Positions 7,590 through 12,328 of a stretch of DNA of 12,328 nt are shown in pieces. The notes below the pieces were generated by a model that was given only the letters and a program-made list of their open reading frames with translations, ran no database searches and had not been told where the DNA came from. Positions within the stretch are counted from its first letter, which is position 1. Every line of letters begins with the position of its first letter. The DNA is from a bacterium (GTDB lineage: Bacteria > JAMOTN01), in assembly GCA_027062325.1 (NCBI GenBank), contig JAMOTN010000010.1, forward strand, positions 1 through 12,328. Direction: 5' to 3'. Both the position numbers and the translations under genes were made by a program.

Positions 7590-7618
7590 TTGACTGGCTC
7601 TAATTTGATAGTTAAAAT
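7590..7618 (+). promoter_or_regulatory. Sigma-70-like promoter for tRNA-Ser and probably the permease operon
   Basis: TTGACT (7590-7595, five of six to TTGACA) and TAAAAT (7613-7618, five of six to TATAAT) are separated by exactly 17 bases. Transcription would begin near 7625, about 28 bases before the tRNA. The AT-rich -10 region could also be read as an archaeal TATA box, but the paired -35 element and spacing favour a bacterial promoter. Confidence 0.7.
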
Positions 7619-7652
7619 TTTAATGTGGTAGTTATCAAGAGATAGCAAATGC

Positions 7653-7744
7653 GGAGGGATGGCCGAATTGGCTAAGGCGCCGGACTTGAAATCCGGTGAT
7701 GCCCGTTAAGGCGGGCTGTCTGGGTTCGAGTCCCAGTCCCTCCG
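7653..7744 (+). tRNA. tRNA-Ser(UGA)
   Basis: A complete class II tRNA of 92 bases. The acceptor stem GGAGGGA (7653-7659) pairs with TCCCTCC (7737-7743), followed by discriminator G at 7744. The anticodon stem CCGGA/TCCGG (7680-7684 and 7692-7696) encloses a loop with anticodon TGA at 7687-7689, reading UCA serine codons. A long variable arm (GCCCG pairing with CGGGC, about 7701-7716) and the T arm CTGGG/CCCAG with loop TTCGAGT (7720-7736) are all present. The 3' CCA is not encoded and must be added by tRNA nucleotidyltransferase. Confidence 0.97.
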
Positions 7745-7772
7745 CTTTATTTTACATGTTGTAGGTGGTTCT

Positions 7773-8798
7773 ATGGATAAAATCTTAACCGCTTTAAAAG
7801 AAACTCTCTGGTTTATCCCATCTTCTCTTCTTGAAGGATTTGGCGCAGCTTTCATTCTTGGAGCCTTGATTAGAACATTTATCCCTGACTCTGCCGTAAC
7901 AAAGTGGATGGGAAAAGGCGTCAAAAAAGCTGTTGCTTACGTAGTAAGTGCTATCTCCGGTATTGCTCTTACCATTTGCGCTTGCGGAGTTATTCCCCTA
8001 TTCACCACTCTTTCAAGATACTCTGCAAGCATAGGTATAGCTTACACATTTTTATACGCTGCTCCAGCAGTCAATCCAATGGCTCTTGCTTTAACTTATC
8101 AATTGCTCGGCTGGAAAATAGCAACACTTAGACTACTTGCTGCATTTTTTATATCCATAGGACTTGGTCTTATAATTGAAAAGATATTTTCTCAACCTAA
8201 AAACTCCTCAAAACTTCAATACGACAATGTCAAAATTCCATGGCGTAAATTTGCTGTATTTGCTGAACTAACGCTGTTGTTGATGTTTGTGGGTCTTTCG
8301 AAAATAGAAGTAAAAAGCAAGTTTGTTTTATCGGCACTAATACTAATATCCATTCAAGCTTTAAGCTACACCTGGCTTGAAGCACATCAGAGAAATGAGT
8401 GGTGGAAAAGAACGTGGGGATTGACAAAACGCATAATCATTCCATTAAGTGTTGGAGTATTTTTGATCTTTCTATTCAAAAATTATGCAAGCGAAAAACT
8501 GCTTAGTGAATTTTTTGGTAAGACTACATGGAAATCCACATTTTTAGCTGCTTTGCTTGGAGCCCCACTTTACTTTGGCACTTGTGTAAGCATAGTATTT
8601 GTCAAAGGACTAATCGACATGGGAATGGCAACCGGACCTGCTGTAGCTCTTTTACTCTCTGGTCCAATTGTGAGCTTTCCAACAATCTCAGCTCTTATTC
8701 ACATAGAAGGCTGGAAGAGGACTCTACTGTACACAGTTTTGGTAATAGTAACATCAGCAGTGGTTGGCTACATTGCGGGAGTGTGGATAGGAAACTAG
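7773..8798 (+). CDS. Permease of the ArsP/DUF318 family (PF03773-like)
   Basis: A 341-residue inner-membrane protein with about eight to ten hydrophobic segments. It has the internal two-half layout of this family. The first half carries CACGVIPLF (69-77, Cys69 and Cys71) followed by FLYAAPAVNPMAL; the second carries GAPLYFGTCVSIVF (263-276, Cys271) followed by ALLLSGPIVSFPTISAL. These match the family's SCGVIPL...AGPATNP and C...AGPATSLPT repeats. Characterised ArsP members export trivalent organoarsenicals; many relatives have unknown substrates, so thiophilic or metalloid export is only an inference. No ArsR-type regulator is nearby. The ATG has a modest site, AGGTGG (7763-7768), and lies 28 bases after the tRNA, so it is probably transcribed from the tRNA promoter. 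A Lys/Trp-rich loop (about 141-157 and 204-220) surrounds the middle. Confidence 0.9.
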   Translation: MDKILTALKETLWFIPSSLLEGFGAAFILGALIRTFIPDSAVTKWMGKGVKKAVAYVVSAISGIALTICACGVIPLFTTLSRYSASIGIAYTFLYAAPAVNPMALALTYQLLGWKIATLRLLAAFFISIGLGLIIEKIFSQPKNSSKLQYDNVKIPWRKFAVFAELTLLLMFVGLSKIEVKSKFVLSALILISIQALSYTWLEAHQRNEWWKRTWGLTKRIIIPLSVGVFLIFLFKNYASEKLLSEFFGKTTWKSTFLAALLGAPLYFGTCVSIVFVKGLIDMGMATGPAVALLLSGPIVSFPTISALIHIEGWKRTLLYTVLVIVTSAVVGYIAGVWIGN

Positions 8799-8800
8799 TG

Positions 8801-9466
8801 GTGAGTGTTGTGAAAGATTCGCTGAGTTCTTGTAAATTTGCTTTGATCTATACGCTATTATTCACACTTCACACTTTATCACACAATTTAAAATATATTA
8901 AAGCAGAGAGGTTGCTTCTTCTACATCCAAAATTGCTTACCTACAACATTAACTTCTACTCTTCAAAAGAACTCAAGCTTTTAAAGACAGCTTTAACTCT
9001 GGTTCACAATGTTTTCAAATCACAAGCAAGCACTGAAATCAAAAAAAACATTTTAGAAGAGATAACTCAACTTACAAAAATGTACACAATCTCATCATTA
9101 ATTCCTAAATCAACTTTAAGTATCGTACTAAAAGACATTCAAGAAGCTGTAAGTAAACTTTATCCATCTTCTTCTGTGATGATCACATGGCCCCCCTCAT
9201 TAGCTTTTTCATTAACATCTCTAACTAGTATGGTGGTAAATCCATCGCTTAAAAAAGCAATTCTTGTCCGAGAAATTTTCGGAAAGCTTACATTCTCTGA
9301 TTTGTACAATCTTTTTAAAATCAGCAACCTAAAATTTCCTAGAGTCATAAACGGAGAAGATGTAACGCTACCAGTATTAAAATATATATGGGCTAAATCT
9401 GGGCTGTCGTCTTCTACTTTTTCAAAGACAATAAAAAATCTTGAAAAAAAGCTTGAACCTTTTTAA
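8801..9466 (+). CDS. Unknown protein with hydrophobic N-terminus
   Basis: About 221 residues, no family recognised. The frame is open further upstream, inside the permease gene, but that part is a shadow. Plausible starts are GTG at 8798, 8801 or 8810; I chose 8801, two bases after the permease stop, with GGA at 8790-8792 as a weak upstream site, and 8810 is almost as good. A hydrophobic stretch at about residues 13-25 (FALIYTLLFTLHT) could be a signal anchor. The rest is predicted mostly helical, rich in Leu, Lys and Ser, with one cysteine near the N-terminus. Near the end, Pro-Arg-Val-Ile-Asn-Gly-Glu-Asp is the only less regular stretch. Tight coupling to the permease and to the next gene (15 bases) suggests a shared function, perhaps at the membrane. 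Nothing catalytic is visible. Confidence 0.65.
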   Translation: MSVVKDSLSSCKFALIYTLLFTLHTLSHNLKYIKAERLLLLHPKLLTYNINFYSSKELKLLKTALTLVHNVFKSQASTEIKKNILEEITQLTKMYTISSLIPKSTLSIVLKDIQEAVSKLYPSSSVMITWPPSLAFSLTSLTSMVVNPSLKKAILVREIFGKLTFSDLYNLFKISNLKFPRVINGEDVTLPVLKYIWAKSGLSSSTFSKTIKNLEKKLEPF

Positions 9467-9469
9467 AAA

Positions 9470-9474
9470 GGAGG
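9470..9474 (+). promoter_or_regulatory. Ribosome binding site of coiled-coil protein gene
   Basis: GGAGG sits seven bases before the GTG at 9482 and just after the preceding stop, fixing that GTG as the start. Confidence 0.8.
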
Positions 9475-9481
9475 ATGCCAC

Positions 9482-10012
9482 GTGAAAATCGTAACTTTGA
9501 ATCTAATTATTTTCTTATTTTTCTATCTTCAGCCTGAACTTCAAGATTACAAAAAATTGAACTCATTATGGCATAAGATTTCAAACGCTCAATCCAAAAT
9601 AGCCTCAATCTCGGAGCAAATAATTAACGCTAAAGGCGGAATTATTGCCGGTAAAAAAGTGGAAAATGAAGATGAATTCTGGAAAAAACTTAGCGAACTA
9701 AAATCTAAACGTCAAAAACTTGGAGAACAGGTAAAACTATGGCAAAAAGAAGCCTCTAGCTTAGAACTCAAATTAAAGCAAAATGTTAAAGCAAAATTGA
9801 TTAAACTGGAAGAGATTGCCCATTCTAACAACTTCGTAGTAATCCACTCACCATTTTCTTTATACACTCCACAAACCGAAGAATTTATAAGGTTAACTGG
9901 CATCGATCCTGAGAAAGTCAAACAGTACGAATTTAAACTAAATGAAGCAATAAGTAAAATAATGTTTGGCAATATTAAACATCAAAATAAAAGAGGTGAT
10001 CAAAATCGTTAA
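9482..10012 (+). CDS. Coiled-coil protein with signal or anchor sequence, unknown function
   Basis: A 176-residue protein. Residues about 4-16 (VTLNLIIFLFFYL) are strongly hydrophobic after a single Lys, so it is exported or membrane-anchored; no clear Ala-x-Ala cleavage site follows. Residues about 23-50 and 65-113 have heptad-like spacing of Leu/Ile among Lys, Glu and Gln, typical of a helical hairpin or coiled coil, split by a Gly-rich turn (KGGIIAGKK). A short C-terminal part (SPFSLYTP, then helical) follows. This overall plan recalls periplasmic OmpH/Skp-like chaperones and other small coiled-coil envelope proteins, but I see no specific signature, so the resemblance is structural only. 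It starts 15 bases after the preceding gene, and its end overlaps the start region of the hydrolase gene. No cysteines are present. Confidence 0.72.
   Translation: MKIVTLNLIIFLFFYLQPELQDYKKLNSLWHKISNAQSKIASISEQIINAKGGIIAGKKVENEDEFWKKLSELKSKRQKLGEQVKLWQKEASSLELKLKQNVKAKLIKLEEIAHSNNFVVIHSPFSLYTPQTEEFIRLTGIDPEKVKQYEFKLNEAISKIMFGNIKHQNKRGDQNR
9993..10001 (+). promoter_or_regulatory. Extended Shine-Dalgarno-like sequence before the hydrolase
   Basis: GAGGTGATC is nine consecutive bases complementary to the usual 16S rRNA 3' end. Measured as in neighbouring genes, seven bases after GAGG ends falls on ATC at 10005. The nearest standard start, GTG 9996, lies inside this sequence. Confidence 0.5.
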
Positions 10013-10643
10013 AAAATTCACTGCAGTTGTCGGTACTTTTTCTCCAATAGAAGTCAATTATTACACAGTTAAAAAATTTTTACAAATAGACGCTCCTGTT
10101 GTTGAAGTTCCCAATATTCTGTTGACACATGCTCACTTTGATCATATTGCAGGTCTTGACAAAGTTAATTTTTCAAACGAAACGCTATTCATTACCATAC
10201 ACAAACAAGAACTTCCTATACTGAAAGAATACAACTTATACTCCTTTTTTGTGGAGGAGTTCTCCTTATACGAAAAAGCTGAGTACAACCTTTTAAATGG
10301 AGAAGAGGGAGAATTCAAAATTAAAGTAAACTCATCATCACTTGCTATTTACTGGTTATTAACACCAGGTCACACTCCTGGAAGTGTAACATATGCACTC
10401 ACAATTAACGGCATATTACACGTATTTACAGGAGATTTTTTGTTTGCAGAATCAATAGGGAGATGTGACCTTCCCATGTCAAATCCTGAAGCCATGAAAT
10501 CCAGTCTTTCTCGTTTTAGTGGGTGGATAAAGCATTTAATGAAAATTCATTGTATATCACCTCAAAACACAATAATATACCCAGGCCATGGTGCCCGCGT
10601 AAGACTCTCCACCCTATTTAAAATCAACCCATTTTTAACCTAA
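9996..10643 (+). CDS. Glyoxalase-II-like metallo-beta-lactamase-fold hydrolase, compact
   Basis: A cytosolic metal-dependent hydrolase, probably of thioesters or related substrates (YcbL/glyoxalase II-like). With GTG 9996 as residue 1 it has 215 residues and all metal ligands: THAHFDH with His45, His47, Asp49 and His50; TPGHTPGS with His126; TGDFLFAESIGRCDLP with bridging Asp147; and YPGHG with His198, then NPFL at the end as in YcbL. The substrate-binding Cys/Asp after SIGR is conserved. Only about 20 residues separate the first strand (NYYTV) from THAHFDH, about 15 fewer than usual, so the helix after the D-P-G turn seems to be missing (IDAP remains). Starts at TTG 9966 or a rare ATC at 10005 are alternatives. 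It overlaps the coiled-coil gene by 17 bases and is the last gene of the permease string. The family is secure, the substrate unknown. Confidence 0.87.
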   Translation: MIKIVKKFTAVVGTFSPIEVNYYTVKKFLQIDAPVVEVPNILLTHAHFDHIAGLDKVNFSNETLFITIHKQELPILKEYNLYSFFVEEFSLYEKAEYNLLNGEEGEFKIKVNSSSLAIYWLLTPGHTPGSVTYALTINGILHVFTGDFLFAESIGRCDLPMSNPEAMKSSLSRFSGWIKHLMKIHCISPQNTIIYPGHGARVRLSTLFKINPFLT

Positions 10644-10671
10644 GTGCCTACCCCTTGTTTAAGAAAGCCAA
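10644..10671. other. Convergent junction without a clear terminator
   Basis: Only 28 bases separate the stop codons of the hydrolase (+) and DUF89 (-) genes. The only dyad I see is the very short CTT/AAG around the GTTT loop, which is too weak to be a terminator, and no T-run is present on either strand. Transcripts may overlap or end by a factor-dependent route. Confidence 0.5.
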
Positions 10672-11547
10672 TTACACCTTTGGCCATACTAACTTTGCCA
10701 CAAATGTTCCAACTTCTTGAGAAAGCCTCTCTGCTATGGGATCACACTTAACTTTAAGTAAAAAGTAAACAGGACGCCTCACCATTCCCATCTTCATAAG
10801 CTCATCAATAGTTTCAAAATTTCCTTGTCCCTTACTTATAACAACATCAACTTCATAGAATTGCTTCCAAAATCCATCCGATGCATCCTTCCAAAGCCCC
10901 GAGTAACCACTCCCCGTAGTAATAACCTTTGCAACTCCGTTGAAATCAGAAAGATCATCATCCAACGTTATATCATTCAACACCGGCTCTCCTCTAACAG
11001 CATAAATTACATCACATCCTCTCTCTGTCAAAACCCCTGCCACAACAGAATCCGCCACATTTTCACCAGCATTGTCTCCTAATATCATCCACTTTTTACC
11101 ACGTTTAAAATTCTCCATCAAGTAATCCTCATCTTGAATACCCACACGCTCCAAATCACTCATGATCTCATCAATATCAAACTCCAAGCTAACTCCATAA
11201 TCTATGGCATTAGCAGAAGCTGAAAACTTCATAGCTAGCTTCAATCTCTCAAATGAATTACTTATGCCTTCTAAACGCTTTAAAAATTCAGCTTTTAACC
11301 CCTTCATCGCTTCAATACTCTTTTCCTTCAACTTTTTATAAGGATCTCTTTTTCCCAAATAATCTCCTGCCAGCTCGTATATTCGCTTGGCAATTACAGG
11401 AGGAGGCAGTTGTTCATCAACCTCTGCAATGTAACGTGCAACCTCTTTAGCAAACTTTATTCCCTTATCTTTATCAACTCCTAAGGTATCAACTATCATC
11501 TTAACTTGCTTCAAAAAACACGCAAAACAAGTAACTGACGGCTTCAC
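10672..11547 (-). CDS. DUF89 / ARMT1-like metal-dependent phosphatase
   Basis: A 291-residue protein of the DUF89 damage-control phosphatase family, bacterial/archaeal stand-alone type, which hydrolyses phosphate from damaged or side-product metabolites (family knowledge; the substrate here is unknown). Visible signatures in order: an N-terminal Cys pair (CFAC, Cys7 and Cys10); ASANAIDYGV (110-119); the metal-binding GDNAGE with Asp158 and Asn159; RGEPVLND (185-192) with Asn191 and Asp192; VISKGQGNFE (236-245) with Lys239; and LLKVKCDP with Cys268. All key positions look intact and the length is normal. The start is GTG at 11545-11547, with AGGGGGA (11554-11560 on this strand) six bases before it. 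It follows the TPR gene by 18 bases on the same strand, so the two are probably one operon, convergent with the hydrolase gene. Confidence 0.92.
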   Translation of the reverse strand: MKPSVTCFACFLKQVKMIVDTLGVDKDKGIKFAKEVARYIAEVDEQLPPPVIAKRIYELAGDYLGKRDPYKKLKEKSIEAMKGLKAEFLKRLEGISNSFERLKLAMKFSASANAIDYGVSLEFDIDEIMSDLERVGIQDEDYLMENFKRGKKWMILGDNAGENVADSVVAGVLTERGCDVIYAVRGEPVLNDITLDDDLSDFNGVAKVITTGSGYSGLWKDASDGFWKQFYEVDVVISKGQGNFETIDELMKMGMVRRPVYFLLKVKCDPIAERLSQEVGTFVAKLVWPKV

Positions 11548-11553
11548 AGCAAA

Positions 11554-11560
11554 TCCCCCT
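11554..11560 (-). promoter_or_regulatory. Ribosome binding site of DUF89 gene
   Basis: AGGGGGA on the minus strand lies six bases before the GTG start and directly after the stop of the TPR gene, supporting a non-ATG start. Confidence 0.75.
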
Positions 11561-11565
11561 TTCGT

Positions 11566-12321
11566 TTAGTGTTCGTGCTCAGTTCCTCTTTCATCATTTT
11601 TATGTTCATCGTGGTGATGACCATGCGGACCTACTCCTCCACTTTCTACTCTCTCCCTAATCATCTTCTTTCTTAATCTGTACAAAAACACCCACCTCTC
11701 AGTTCCTTTCCAAACAACTTTTCCATCATCTATGACAAATCCTCGTCCAAACGGATCTTTGGGATACTCTTTTAATATTCCAACCTCAACAAGCTCTGTT
11801 ACAGAATCAGGATTCCTCCCATACAACTTTTTATAAGTTTTTACCGCCTGCTGTATCAAATTTTGAACCATCAACCTGGCAAAATGCTTAGCAAGAGAAT
11901 TGGCTCTCTCTTTGTAATTCTCCTCTAAAGCTTTATCTATTGCTTTTTGAAAGTAATCCATGGCTTTCTTATAGTCACCTTTTAAGTACTCTTCTAAAAA
12001 TGCGCTCAAGCTTATCAAACTTATTGAACAATCAGGATACTCCATCGCCTTCTTTGCAAACTTCAAAGTCCACTTCATATTTCCCGTATAAAGCCTCCCA
12101 GCCCAAGCCAACCACTCATAAGGTTTGGCAGTTCCTCTCAAGTAACCAGTAGCCTGTATTAGAATCGTTTTGCCCCACTTCTCGAACTCCAAATTTGTTG
12201 GAAGTATTAATCCCAAATAATAATACGCATCCTCTGAAAACGGATTTACATCAACTAAGTTTAAAGCAAAACTTTTAAGTTTCTTTACTATACCTTCAAG
12301 CGACTTCCTATCTACCTTCAT
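11566..12321 (-). CDS. TPR protein with pseudopilin-like segment and His-rich tail (5' end may lie outside)
   Basis: At least 251 residues. The ATG at 12319-12321 is seven bases from the window edge and no ribosome binding site is visible in those bases; the frame stays open to the edge, so the true start may be beyond it. Helical repeats with TPR character occur at about 17-45 and clearly at about 103-135 (AFLEEYLKGDYKKAMDYFQKAI). Residues 159-203 (AVKTYKKLYGRNPDSVTELV, then ILKEYPKDPFGRGFVIDDGK) match the segment common to pseudopilin-like proteins and TPR proteins: Tyr-Gly-x-x-Pro-x-Ser-x-x-Glu-Leu, then Pro-x-Asp-Pro-(F/W)-Gly. The last 19 residues (233-251) hold seven His among Asp/Glu, a possible metal-binding tail. 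No signal or membrane segment is seen in this part. It lies directly upstream of the DUF89 gene in a probable operon. Confidence 0.8.
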   Translation of the reverse strand: MKVDRKSLEGIVKKLKSFALNLVDVNPFSEDAYYYLGLILPTNLEFEKWGKTILIQATGYLRGTAKPYEWLAWAGRLYTGNMKWTLKFAKKAMEYPDCSISLISLSAFLEEYLKGDYKKAMDYFQKAIDKALEENYKERANSLAKHFARLMVQNLIQQAVKTYKKLYGRNPDSVTELVEVGILKEYPKDPFGRGFVIDDGKVVWKGTERWVFLYRLRKKMIRERVESGGVGPHGHHHDEHKNDERGTEHEH

Positions 12322-12328
12322 ATATGGA

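Noticed and set aside
7583-7599. AGCCA/TGGCT hairpin as a terminator after the exported protein gene
   Set aside because: Only five base pairs with a seven-base loop and no following T-run; it also overlaps the -35 element of the tRNA promoter. A weak role cannot be excluded.
7653-7744. tRNA 3' end as an integration site for a mobile element
   Set aside because: No integrase gene, no second copy of the tRNA 3' end seen in the window, and neighbours look like ordinary chromosomal genes.
7706-7924. Open frame on the minus strand ending in a DWDSNPDSPP-like peptide across the tRNA
   Set aside because: This peptide is the familiar false translation of the antisense of a tRNA T arm and variable region. 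The frame overlaps the tRNA and the permease gene.
8528-8800. Extension of the unknown gene's frame upstream inside the permease gene
   Set aside because: The permease frame here encodes conserved family motifs, while this frame gives a Ser/His/Cys-rich peptide typical of a shadow. Starts at 8798-8810 fit the operon spacing.
1-12328. CRISPR array, insertion sequence, toxin-antitoxin or phage-defence genes
   Set aside because: No regularly spaced repeats, transposase or integrase motifs, terminal inverted repeats or defence-type domains were found on either strand.

Overview
The window looks like chromosomal DNA from a low-GC, probably thermophilic and anaerobic, bacterium that I cannot name. 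Bacterial character comes from strong GGAGG-type ribosome binding sites about 7-8 bases before most starts, a good sigma-70-like promoter in front of the tRNA, and a bacterial-style class II tRNA-Ser. Abundant AGA (Arg) and ATA (Ile) codons and Lys/Glu-rich proteins suggest a thermophile (inference). Some proteins look like versions often seen in archaea or deep-branching anaerobes: the pyruvate kinase, the cysteine desulfurase and the DUF89 protein. The tRNA has no encoded CCA tail.

Region 1 (1-7571, + strand) reads as one long, tightly packed gene string with 1-35 base gaps. It holds the 3' part of a protein of unknown function, a divergent pyruvate kinase (949-2265), a HEAT-repeat/TPR scaffold protein (2297-4687), a SufS-like cysteine desulfurase (4722-6002), an IscU/NifU-N-like Fe-S scaffold (6038-6445) and an exported protein of unknown function (6447-7571). 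The desulfurase and scaffold form an obvious sulfur-donor/acceptor pair. No SufB, SufC or SufD gene is nearby.

Region 2 (7572-10643, + strand) starts with a promoter and tRNA-Ser(UGA). These are followed after 28 bases, with no visible terminator, by an ArsP/DUF318-type permease, an unrecognised protein with a hydrophobic N-terminus, a coiled-coil protein with a hydrophobic N-terminus, and a compact glyoxalase-II-like metallo-beta-lactamase-fold hydrolase. These four genes overlap or nearly touch and are probably co-transcribed. Their common purpose is not evident.

Region 3 (10672-12321, - strand) is a convergent two-gene operon: a TPR protein with a pseudopilin-like C-terminal segment and a His-rich tail, then a DUF89 (ARMT1-like) metal-dependent phosphatase. 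Only 28 bases separate the convergent stop codons, and I see no strong rho-independent terminator there.

There are no gene-free stretches over 300 bases, no insertion sequences, no CRISPR array and no prophage genes. I did not find a clearly new defence or mobile system. The most notable points are the residues predicting a K+-independent pyruvate kinase, the variant cysteine layout of the Fe-S scaffold, a palindrome cluster between the desulfurase and scaffold genes, an unusual start context and a missing helix in the hydrolase, and several proteins of unknown function in conserved-looking operons.
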